64,000 nt of DNA. It comes from Cephalotus follicularis (lineage: Eukaryota; Streptophyta; Magnoliopsida; Oxalidales; Cephalotaceae). Below, in pieces: positions 11,855-22,434 of the stretch. Numbering within the stretch: the stretch's first letter is position 1; each line of letters starts with the position of its first letter. Location: positions 1 through 64,000 of the forward strand of contig BDDD01005141.1 in NCBI GenBank assembly GCA_001972305.1, written 5' to 3'. The notes beneath the pieces are model-generated. The model was not told the origin of the DNA, made no database searches, and saw only the letters and a list, made by a program, of their open reading frames with translations. Both the position numbers and the translations under genes were made by a program.

Positions 11855-12613
11855 TTAGAATATTTTTTGTAATGTGTAAGGTTGAGTAGTTGATGTTGAT
11901 GGTTCATTTTTTAATTTTAGTAATAAACTTGATTCTTTTTGTCTGTCGGTATTTATTATACAAATAATTTGTTTTTCATTATCTTGATTTTTTGGTATGT
12001 CATTTTCTTTAATAATTTTTTCTGTTAAAATTTTCTCATTTTCAGGGATTTTGTCTTCTTCTTCAAAGTATTTTTTATTTTCTTGTTGATTTTTATAAAT
12101 TGTTAAATAATCGAAGAACATAACATGAGCTTTGATTTTAATCATGTATTCATACCATGTTGTTCGAATATTATTTTGTTCAATTTCTGAATATTTTTGA
12201 AAGAATCTATATCTTTTTCGTAAATATTTTTCTTGAAGAAAATCTTCTCTTATTAAATCTTTATTAATTTCAAATGGTTCATCAATTATAATCGCCATAA
12301 GCTGAGAAGGAGGTTTCATCTCATAATATGTTGGAGAAATAGGTTCATTGATATCTTGAAAATCATTTTGGGAATTTTGAGAATCACTTTGTGTATAAAT
12401 TCCTTTTAAAATACTTGACTGGTTTGAAATTTCAGATAATTTAGTTTTTGTAACAAAATAATTTATTTTTCCAGATCTAATGCTAGAAGTTGAAGCTCTA
12501 TGTGGTTGAAAATAATAATTTTTGTCTAATTTTTCATCATAAATATTTAAATAATTAAAATTTTCTTTTAAATCTTCTGGTGTTGAATGGGTTTTGATAG
12601 TTTTATCAATCAT
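11855..12613 (-). pseudogene. Viral polyprotein segment between movement protein and protease (copy 1)
   Basis: A 252-codon open frame. Its first half aligns with the end of the frame at 57616-58542 in copy 2. It then has a charged block, FEINKDLIREDFLQEKYLRK, followed by a WYEYMIKIKAHVMFFDYL stretch, and ends in NEPSTSTTQPYTLQKIF just before the protease. No zinc knuckle or recognisable capsid core lies in it, so the capsid part appears deleted here relative to copy 2, where a CYFCGLCNHIRKNC knuckle survives. Function by position only: the linker or capsid part of the polyprotein. Confidence 0.65.
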
Positions 12614-12619
12614 AATTTT

Positions 12620-13436
12620 TACTAATCCTTCTTCATTTTAAGTTATTGAGTGTAAAGAAGTGTTTTCGATATTTTCTTCGTTAGGAGTAATAGTATCGGA
12701 TTGTATGGACCAATCCTCAGGAATATTGATATCACTCCATTTAATTTTTTGTGGAATTAAAAATGTTTGAATCATTTGTGACACATTTCATCACTGTTGT
12801 TTCACCTTTTAACAAATTTACTAACGATTTTGGACAAATTGAATTAGTAGCTTTGTAATGGACATGGTGAATGATAGCAATGATTTCAGATCCAGGTAAC
12901 ATATTGTAAACGTGGAGTTTAATGTTAATCTTTAATGTTTCTAAAATATTTTTATCTGTTAAAGAAATGGTTAAATCTGGATACCCATCAAAATAGACAA
13001 TTCCATTGCATAGACTTGTTTCAATGGCTCCAATTAAGGAATCATCAAAGTTTAAATGCCTGGTATCTCAGAGACATGCCAAGATTGAAGTATTTAATCA
13101 TTGCCTTGTTAATGGTTTAATGGTCACTTGTACTAAAGCAAAATGAATATATTTAAAGTTTTTAGCTAATTCTTTAATGGTTTTTTCATCTAATAACGTG
13201 ATATTTTTTTGAGTTTTGGTAATTTTTATAGTTTGTTCAATTGTTTGAATTCTTTCAGTAAAATTGAAGGGATTGAATGGATTATATTTATAAATTTCTT
13301 TGTTTGAAATCCTTGGAGGTTTCCAATTTTGCCATTGTTTTATTCTTTCATCTAATTCTTTATCTCTATTTGAATTATTACTAGTTTCTGAACCACTATA
13401 TGATCTCGAAGACATAGCTCTGCGTAATTTATTCAT
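12620..13436 (-). pseudogene. Viral movement protein (30K superfamily), copy 1
   Basis: The frame starts at the ATG at 13434-13436 (MNKLRRAMSSRSYSG) and is open to 13098. The homologous sequence then continues through several stops. The segment GIVYFDGYPDLTISLTDKN and the later GSEIIAIIHHVHYKA correspond to the core of the caulimovirid cell-to-cell movement protein, which forms tubules through plasmodesmata. Copy 2 retains the same region in better condition at 57616-58100. The start lies about 230 bases downstream of the primer site. A frameshift near 12770 ends the recognisable similarity. Confidence 0.75.
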
Positions 13437-13666
13437 GTTAATTAATTTTTAAAGTTTTCAGTTTCACTACGTGCAAATAATTTGATCCCTCTAGCGTTTT
13501 AAGAGTGTTTCGATGATCTACTGGGTCTTACACTCCGTCTGCCCTATCACCCCAATTCTCTTACAGCTAGTAACCAATCATTCCAGTGCAGATGCACCCT
13601 ATCCAGACGCTTAGAAACTTAGGCTTTAAAACTTAATTAACCGACATAAACTATCCAAGGTTTTGG

Positions 13667-13678
13667 GCTCTGATACCA
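13667..13678 (-). other. Viral primer binding site for initiator-Met tRNA
   Basis: The minus strand reads TGGTATCAGAGC followed by CC, the site where caulimovirids start minus-strand DNA synthesis. It precedes the movement protein start. In copy 2 the same leader (about 20060-20090) keeps the following AAAACCTTGGATAG but lacks the primer site. Confidence 0.85.
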
Positions 13679-13714
13679 TTACTGAAAAGAATTATCCCCA
13701 AATTTACAGAACTG

Positions 13715-14167
13715 CATGTTATGTTTTTTGACTATTTACCAATTTATATTAGTCAACAACATAACAACAAAGATAAAAATTTTGAAAAAGAGAAAATTTT
13801 ACAAGATAACGATTTAAAAAATAAAAATTATTTTGAAGAAGAAAATATTTATTCATTACCTAAAGAAGTTGAAACTAGCAAAATTCAAACGATTCCTTTA
13901 CAAGTTCAAAAAATTAACAATTCTTCTTTAAATTCTGAACAAGAATTTAATGAATCTAAAATTAATATTAAACAAGAAAATTTTTTAGAAAACAAAGTTA
14001 ATTTCAATTTCAGTATTTCATTTCAGTAATTTATCAATTTCGTTTAAGACTCATCTATAAGGACGGTTGTACCGCCTGACAGAGTGGTGGCTTAAACTTT
14101 TAAATTCAGTTATTTACTTTCAGTACTGAAAAGACCCATCTACAAGAGGACTGCGTCCCGCCAGTGT
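13715..14167 (+). mobile_element. Endogenous caulimovirid copy 2, first piece
   Basis: 13715-14010 matches 21004-21290 (a polyprotein segment beginning VMFFDYLPIYISQQHNN). The sequence then jumps to viral leader (ATAAGGACGGTTGTACCGCC, matching about 48700) and runs to the block GACTGCGTCCCGCCAGTGT at 14167. It continues after the solo LTR at 19690 with AGTGTGGTGTC. The promoter is absent between the two parts, so this piece is itself a deletion product. Confidence 0.75.
14163..14167. repeat. Target-site duplication AGTGT (partner 19690-19694)
   Basis: AGTGT directly precedes TGTCACACCCC at 14168 and directly follows TTATTACA ending at 19689. It is a 5-bp duplication typical of gypsy integration and proves that 14168-19689 entered the viral leader as one event. 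Confidence 0.9.
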
Positions 14168-16953
14168 TGTCACACCCCGATTTTCGGTTCCATACCATTA
14201 AGACAAGCATATATGGTGATATCAGAATTAAACATAATATTCCCGCATTTCATTCAACAGTTCATTAAATAATATGCGGAAGCAGTCAATAAGCCGGAAT
14301 ATAAAATACAAGTCGTCCGCACGCAGCCCATACTACGTGCAGGTAATCAAACATAAATATCCTTACATAAGGAAGTACGACGGTAACGGGGTATGAACCG
14401 TTCAATACAATACATCAAAAGGAAATAACAACCTTAAAACAAAGGTAGAAGCTCTCCAAGCTTCAGCCGCAACTCCAAGTCTCTGCTTAATCTGAAATTG
14501 TAGGGGGGTTAGCCGTTGTCCTCACTTGGCTAAGTAGGAAGATAAAGCATGCTAAGGAATATACGAATGCAACATGTATGACAGTCTATAACAAATAACA
14601 TTTAAATGAGCCCATATATAAGCAATCATGCCAAGTGGCCATAAACAATACATATGCAAGAATACCGCACAATGGTACAATCAATTCATACAGTGGTTGG
14701 GTGTCACCGGTCGCTAACTCCTAGCACCAACGGTGCACCACCTAACTATCACCTTCACTCCGAAGATGACAGGCAGGTAACATTTACTACTGGCGTTGGC
14801 GGGTAGTTTAACAATAAGTTTTGCAATGCAGACATTTGGGAGATCGCTGGCCAACTCCTGGCACCCAGGATCCTACCGTAGTCGGTGACCACATCCATCA
14901 CTCGACTACCGGCAATAATCATAGACAAACAATTCAAGCATTTCAATAGCAATATTACATATGTCAACAATATGCAATATAAAGGTTGTTTTCTTTAGAA
15001 ACATATAACAATTCATTTATCGTACATCTCATGTGAGGAAAACGACATCAATTCAGTAGTGGTTTCCAGATGAGGAAAGAAAACAGTAGGTACCTCTCAT
15101 ATAGGAGGAAAACCAGTAGTTCATTTAGCATAAGTCTTTCCTTTGAAAAATGATAGTAAATATCATAAATTTGGGTACAAGGCCTATAGATGGTTTCAAT
15201 CTTTGAATTATCAGTGGTAGTGGTGTCAATAGCACCAAACAGTATATACTAACATAAGTAGCATATGCAGTAACAATAATCAAAGGCAGTAGTAATTCAA
15301 GGAATCACAAGACAATAGCATTTCATAGTCATTCATATGCAACTTTCACAAGAAGTGCGTACATTGTTTAATCTTGAAATGTAATTGTATATGAGGCCAG
15401 ATTTAACTGTTCTAGTTATCCAAATTGAGGCCAGGGTCATTACATTCAAAATTGAGGTCTTAATAGGACTTATACCAGTAAAATTTCCCAGAACAGTCGG
15501 CTGCCTTCAAGAACAGTCGGCTGTTTTGGATGAGTAGTCGACTGCTTTGCTTTGGCAGTCGACTGGATAGGTTGAGTAGTCGACTGCTATGAAGTACAGT
15601 CGACTGCTTCTGCCCAGAAAATGCAGGCAGTGGCAGTTCATGCAATCCAAGTTCAATTTCCAATCAATTTCAATACATGTAATCATGCAGAAAAATAGAC
15701 ATACACAGTATGCATACTATATCTTCCATAACATAACATTACCCCTACCTCAAATCGCTATCCCAAGATCAATTGGATTTGATCTTTCTCTTTAAAGCTT
15801 CCAAGCCTTTTCCCAACAATCAATCAATCCCAGCAGGTTCAATCTATGTATGCATGTTTATGGACATGCATCAGTACCAGTAGGTTTCAGTAAACACTTA
15901 TAACAATCACAATTCCAACAGTAGCTTAACCATCAAGTTCCCTAAGTCATAGCTTCCATTTAACAACTATCTCTTTGGAACTCTATGTCATGCATCTTTC
16001 AATTTCGGATCAATGTGCGGACAGAGGGTACATATATACATTTAAGAGAATCAGGAGGCATAATACAACTAACCAACAGGTTCAATTCGTGTTAGAGTTA
16101 TATAATCCTCGAAGCTTCATGTCTATGTTCTTACTCCCTTATTACCCTTTCAATTTCATTCTACAATTGTTAATCCTTTACCAACGGAAGATAATTAACC
16201 TTCCTAGTTACAACATTAACAGTACTATCTAAGCAGGGAGTTCGAATTTGGACACTTACCAGGCGAAGTCTAAGCTTCCAAGTTCTTCTTCTTTGAGCTC
16301 TCCTCCAATCCTTCCAATGTAAGCTCTCAATTAATCTCCAGCAACTCTCCTCAATATTCAGTGTTTCTAACACTCCTTCACAGCTCATGCATGGCTGATA
16401 TAGGGGTCTGGAGTTTAAGAATTCGCCAGGCTCCATTTACTCCACTCTCTCATTTCCTTCTCTCTCTCACATGCATCCTTTTTCTCACCTTTCTTTCTTT
16501 GATTCTTGTAGGTTGCAGGTCTGCAAGTTGCAGAGAGAATATAGGGCATGCAAGCACTCTAATTGCATGTTCTGGCAGCCCTGTCTCGCATGACACCCGC
16601 CCCCCATGCAATCCCCTCTTGGTTCAGTTTAACAGGCATGCACATACACCTGTTCTGTACCAATCCAGTCGACTGGATGCATCGGCCAGTCGACTGTCTA
16701 CAACACGCATCAGGCAGTCGACTGCTCCCCTGTGACAGTCGGCTGCCCCTTCATAAACCAGGCAGTCGACTTCCTCCCTGTGGTAGTCAGTTGTCAAGGG
16801 CTGTTTTAGGGTTTCTTAAGCTTGATTCTCACCAATTTGCATCTCCATTCATCCCAAGCAATTACCAATCACAAAAGGATAATAATTGGACATTAAATCA
16901 AATGAGTGCACATTTTATTAATCAATGTTACAATGTACACGAATTGAATTTGC

Positions 16954-16958
16954 GGTTA
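16954..16958. repeat. Target-site duplication GGTTA (partner 19680-19684)
   Basis: GGTTA flanks both sides of the nested LTR. Removing the LTR and one copy gives the intact end of the outer LTR. Confidence 0.9.
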
Positions 16959-19679
16959 TGTCACACCCCGTTATTTCCATTCACGTATAATGAACCAGCA
17001 TATGTGGTGATATCAGAAATAAGCATAATAATAATATTCCAGCACAAAACATAAATAAGTTTGCGGAAGCATTCGATAAGCCAGAAATAATAATACAAGC
17101 CATCCGCACGCATCCCATACTACGTGCGGGTAAAACCAACAATATCTTTACATAAAAGGAAAATACAACACAACACGGGATGTGATCCGATCGATACAAT
17201 ACAATACATCATAAAGGAATAATAACCTTAAATCGACAATAAAAGCTCTCCAAGATTCAGCGGCAATCTCCACACGTCTTTGCTTAATCTGAAATTGTAG
17301 GGGTTAGCCGTTGTCCTCACTTGGCTAAGTAGGAAGATAATGTACGATGAGGAATATATGAATGCAACAGTTATGACAGTTTATATCAACATAACATTTA
17401 AATGAGCCAATATATAAGCAATCATGCCAAGTGGCCATAAACAATCCATATGCAAGAATACCGCACAAGGGTACAATCAATTCATCCATCAATTGGGTGT
17501 CACATGTCGCTAACTCCTAGCACCGACTGTGCACCACCTATCTATCACCATACGCTCCGAAGATGATAAATAAGGTAACAATTACTACTGGCATTGGCGG
17601 GTAGTTTAATAATCAATCTCTGCATTTGCAGGCAGTTTTGGTGTGCACTCTAGCCAACTCCTGGCACATAGGACCACCTCCGTTAGCCAGTGACATCTGC
17701 CATCACTCGACTAATCGGCAATAACATAGACAATCAATTCAATCAATTCAGTCAATAATAATATCACATATATGTTTAATATGCAATATAAAAATTGTTT
17801 GCTTTAGAAACATATAACAAGTCATTTATCGTACATCTCTTCGGAGAAAAACGATCTCATTTCAATAGTGGTTTCCAGTTTGGGAAACAAAACAGTAGGT
17901 GCCTCTCATATAGGAGGAAAATCAGTAGTTCATTTGGCAATAATCATTCATTTGAAAGTGATAGTTAATATCATAAATTGGGTACATAGCCCGTAGTTGG
18001 TTTCAATCATTGAAATACAAGTGGTAGTGGTGTTCGAAGTCACCAAAACAGTTTATACTAATATGACAGTAGCATATTCAGTAACAATATCATAAATCAG
18101 TAGTTCTTGCAATAATAGTTTTCATTTAAAAATGGTGTTTAAACCATGACTTGTGCATATATCACATAGTTCGTTTGATCGTTGCAATATAAGTAGTAGC
18201 GATGTTAAATAACATCAAACAGTATATACTATGTGGTGGTAGCATATACAATTCAACAACAGTACCAAACAGTAGCAATTCAATCAATGTTATGCAATTT
18301 CTACCCAGAACAGTCGGCTGCCCTCAAGATTAGCCGGCTGTTTAGGTTGTGTAGTCGACTGCTTGGGCTTGGCAGTCGACTAAAAGGGTTGAGTAGTCGA
18401 CTGTAATTGTTGACAGTCGACTGCCTCTGCCCAGAAAATGCAGGCAGTGGCACGTCATGCAATGCAATTTCGATTTTCAATCAATTTCAATACATGTAGC
18501 ATGTAGAAAATAGACATACACAGTATGCATACTATATCTTCCATAACATATCATTACCCCAACCTCAAATCGCTATCCCAATATCAATTGAGTTTGATCT
18601 TTCTCTTTGAGTTCCAAGTCACTTTTCACCAATCACTCTTTCAATTCCAGCAGAATCAATCTATGCACGTTTGTTTATGAACACATGCATCAGTACCAGT
18701 AGGTTTCAATAACTCTAACAGTGGTTAATCATTAATCCATTTAAGTCTTAACTTTCCTTTTTCTTCCATTTTCCTTTTGAATTCCATGTCAAGTACCATT
18801 CAATCTAGGATTCATTGATCTTAAGGGTGTTGTCAGAAGGTATATAAATACTTAAGAAACCAGTAAGCATTTATCCCAACATTAACAACAACTAAAATCC
18901 ATTCTAGAGGTTATAGTCACCAATTCCACTTGATCCAATCACTACTTTCCATTTCCATTCAAAAGGTTGTTAATTCTAATCCATTAACAGGAGATATTAA
19001 CATTCCTAGTCACATTATCATCATAACAACAGAGAATTCGGATTGAGAACTTACCAAGAGACCAAAGCTTGAAAGTCCTTTGAGCCCTCTAATTCATCCA
19101 ATGCAAGCTCCAATAATCCCTCTCTTCACTTAGTGTTTCTAACACTCATCTCACTATTCAATCAGCTGATATAAGGTCAAAAGTCTGTTAAATTCGTCAG
19201 ATTCCTTCTAAGTCACATGCACTCACATTTCACTCTTTCTTTTCCATCACATGCATCCCTCTCTTCACTTTTCTCTCATAAAATATCAATTTGCAGGTTG
19301 TAGATCTGCAGAGAACATGCAAACATTCACTTTTGCATGTTCTGGCAGATGGGGAAACGCATGTGCCTCCTACCCATCTGTCATTCTTGTCCCTGCACAT
19401 GCCAGGAACCTGTCCTGGGCAATTCCAGTCGACTGGATATAGTGGGCAGTCGACTGCCTTCATCACGTGGCAAACAGTCGACTATTGCCCTGTGACAGTC
19501 GGCTGTTTGGGCTAATTTAGGGTTTCCTAAACTTTGATATTTCTCCAATTGCACACCCATTCACCCCAAGTATTTACCAAACATAAAAATCAATATAATT
19601 GAACAAATAACTCAATTAAAATGTATATTTTATTTCAAAATTAGATCAATATACATTAATTGAAGTTGCGGTTATTACA
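16959..19679 (-). mobile_element. Nested solo gypsy LTR (type 1)
   Basis: It starts TGTCACACCCC at 16959 and ends TTATTACA at 19679. It is flanked by the 5-bp repeat GGTTA at 16954-16958 and 19680-19684. At 2721 bp it matches the length and sequence type of 4383-7114 (2732 bp). It sits five bases from the end of the host LTR. Motif clusters of CAGTCGACTG type are at about 18310-18425 and 19425-19505. No coding sequence is present. Confidence 0.9.
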
Positions 19680-19689
19680 GGTTATTACA

Positions 19690-20294
19690 AGTGTGGTGTC
19701 TTTTCATTTAAATTAATGCAATTTATATTTAGCATTTGAAAGGGTCCATCTACATAGGACTGCGTCCTGTCAGTGTGGAACCTTTTCCATTTCACTTCTT
19801 CATATCATTCGCTCTCAATTAATTTACTTTATTCCAGTTATCTGGTCCTTCCAGTTATCTGGTCCCCAATAATTTTAATTCATTTATATACTTTCAGTCA
19901 CTATAATTAGTATTTCAATTCAGTATTTAATTTCAGCTATTTCTTTTCTTTACATATCCTTGTTTAAAACTGTTCTCTGCTTTTACATTCTTTTAATTTT
20001 GGCTTTACTTTATCCGTTTATCTGTTATTTATCTTTGCTTAAATTTCTATTAGCTTCCGTTCCCCAAAAACCTTGGATAGTTTATGTCGGTTAATTAAGT
20101 TTTAAAGCCTAAGTTTCTAAGCGTCTAGATAGGGTGCATCTGCACTGGAACGATCAGTTACTAGCTATAAGAGAATTGGGGTGATAGGGAAGATGGAGTG
20201 TAAGACCCAGTAGATCATCGGAACACTCTTAAAACGCTAGAGGGATCAAATTATTTGCACGTAGTGAAACTGAAACTTTAAAAAATTAATTAAC
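19690..20294 (+). promoter_or_regulatory. Viral leader (copy 2, first unit)
   Basis: This non-coding leader runs from AGTGTGGTGTC to the ATG at 20295. It contains the block GGACTGCGTCCTGTCAGTGTGG, a CCAGTTATCTGG pair around 19853-19883, and the conserved AACCTTGGATAGTTTATGTCGG segment at about 20082. The initiator-tRNA primer site expected just before AACCTTGG is missing. No ORF of note lies in it. Confidence 0.7.
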
Positions 20295-22434
20295 ATGAAT
20301 AAATTATGCAGAGCTATGTCTTCGAGATCATATAGTGGTTCAGAAACTAGTAATAATTCAAATAGAGATAAAGAATTAGATGAAAGAATAAAACAATGGC
20401 AAAATTGAAAACCATAAAAAATTTCAAACAAAGAAAAATTAGAGGAAAAAGAAAATTTGAAAAAACCAAATAAAAAAGTATATCATTGTTATTTTTGTGG
20501 ATTATGTAATCATATTAGAAAAAATTGTCACGCTAAATTAAAAGTTGGAAACCCAGAACCTAAAATTTCTTCAAAATTAAAAACAAATTCTGAAAAAGAA
20601 CTCCAAATAAATAAAATAAATAAATCATTTGAAATCAATAAAGATTTGATTAGAAAAGATTTTCTACAAGAAAAATATTTGCAAAAAAGAAACATATTTT
20701 TTGAAATTTATTATGAACATGAACAAACGATATTCAAACTGCATGGTATGAGTTTATGACTAAAATCAAGTCTCATGTTATGTTTTTTAACTATTTACCT
20801 ATTTATATTAGTCAACAAGAAAACAAAAACGAGAAAATCAAAATTAATGAACCATTTGAAATTAACAAAAATTTGATTGGAAAAGATTTCCTTCAACAAA
20901 AATATTTACAAAAAAGGATCAAATTCTTTAAAAAATATTCTGAAGAAAAACAAAATAATATTCGAAAATCATGGTATGAACTTATGATTATAATCAAGGA
21001 TCATGTTATGTTTTTTTATTATTTACCAATTTATATTAGTCAACAACATAACAACAAAGATAAAAATTTTGAAAAAGAGAAAATTTTACAAGATAACGAT
21101 TTAGAAAATAAAAATCATTTTGAAAATCCTTTTGAAGAAGAAAATATTTATTCATTATCTAAAGAAGTTGAAACTAGCAAAATTCAAACAATTCCTTTAC
21201 AAGTTCAAAAAATTAACAATTCTTCTTTAAATTTTGAACAAGAAATTAATGAATCTAAAATTAATATTAAACAAAAAAATTTTAGAAAACAATATTATAA
21301 ATTTAGAAAAAAAAATAAACATTTTCCTGCAAAAAGAATTACTAGTACAAAAAATCAAGAAATAAATCATCAAAATAATAAAACTATTTGTATGATAAAT
21401 ACTGACAAATAAAAGGAATCAAGTTTATTACTAAAATTGGCTGATAAGATTGATGACCCAGAATTAAAAAGAGAGTATTTACTAAAATTAAAAGATTTAA
21501 TAACAAATGAACCATCAACATCAATTAGTCAACCTTACACACTACAAAAAATATTTCAAAGATTTGAAAATCCACCAACACAAAATATAACCTTACAAGA
21601 TTTACAAAAAGAAATCAAAAATACTAAATAAGAATTACAAAAATTTAAACAAAAAACAAAGAAACAAATTACAAATTTGGAACAAATATTATTACAAAAA
21701 CATTCGTCTTCCACCTCTTCTGATAAAGAAATTACACCAATTGATCACATTAATTTAGAAGACCAAGGAGAAACATCATCCAAATTTATCAATTTAATAG
21801 AAAGAATAACTTTTCAAAAATGGCATATTAATATTACCATCACAATACAAAATTCTTTTAAACTTCAAACAACTGCACTAATAGATTCAGGTGCACAAAT
21901 GAATTGTATACAAGAAGAATTCATTCCAACAAAGTATTTTGAAAAAACTGAATAAAAGTTATCTACTGCAAATGGTGAAAACCTTAGAGTCAATTTCAAA
22001 GTTACTGATGTTCATATCTTTAACGAAGGAATTTGCATTAAACAATCATTTATTCTAGTTAAAGATTTAGACATAGGAATAATCCTAGGTCAACCATTTT
22101 TAGAAATTATTAAATCATTTAAAGTAAAAACTAAAGGAATTACGACAAAAATATTTCAACAAAAAATTTTATTTACTTTCAATGAAAAACCTATTACTAA
22201 AGATATTAACCTCTTAAAAACATTTTCTTTATTTAAAGAACATTCTGTAAATTTAATAAAAACAAAAGAAAATCATTTGTATTTTATGAAACAAGAAGTA
22301 TCAAATAAAAAACATTTACAAACTTCACAAATTAGAGAAAAGATTAATTCATTAAAAAATAACATAATTAATAATCTTTGCTTAGATCTTCCCGATGCCT
22401 TTTGGCATAGGAAATGACATATGGTGTCCTTACC
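20295..22434 (+). pseudogene. Viral polyprotein, first part: N-terminus, zinc knuckle, protease, RT start (copy 2)
   Basis: The frame from the ATG at 20295 begins MNKLCRAMSSRSYSG but soon meets TGA and TAA. It then jumps over the movement protein to a zinc knuckle, CYFCGLCNHIRKNC (CX2CX4HX4C, about 20485-20530). A frameshift near 20757 moves to a second frame, which is open to 21955 except for TAA at 21410-21412 and 21629-21631. An FEINKD...KYLQKR segment occurs twice, near 20630 and 20850. The aspartic protease has ALIDSGAQMNC near 21875 and ILGQPFLEI near 22083. The RT N-terminus begins before 22434, where a gypsy composite interrupts; it resumes at 38828. Confidence 0.8.
22430..22434. repeat. 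Target-site duplication TTACC (partner 38828-38832)
   Basis: TTACC precedes the LTR start at 22435 and follows the LTR end at 38827. The viral RT frame reads across the junction when the insert is removed, as in copy 1, where TTACCATATG is uninterrupted. Confidence 0.92.

Larger units (their letters stand above)
7966..13714 (-). mobile_element. Endogenous caulimovirid copy 1 (minus strand)
   Basis: On the minus strand the order is tRNA primer site (13667-13678), movement protein region, linker region, decayed protease and RT, a last ORF of unknown function, then an intergenic region with a TATA box and the next leader. This order with a 30K-type movement protein, and no LTRs, marks integrated Caulimoviridae DNA. 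The two-part layout with a separate unknown ORF after the polyprotein resembles florendoviruses as I remember them; that placement is inference. All polyprotein frames are broken. At 13714/13715 it meets copy 2 head to head. Confidence 0.82.
14168..19689 (-). mobile_element. Solo gypsy LTR (type 2), itself interrupted by another solo LTR
   Basis: The outer LTR consists of 14168-16958 plus the last five bases TTACA at 19685-19689. Skipping the nested LTR restores the normal end GCGGTTATTACA. It lacks internal sequence, primer site and polypurine tract, so it is a solo LTR left by recombination between two LTRs. It resembles the LTRs at 22435-25042 and 36197-38827. Motif clusters of CAGTCGACTG type lie at about 15495-15610 and 16666-16790. 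It contains no gene. Confidence 0.88.
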
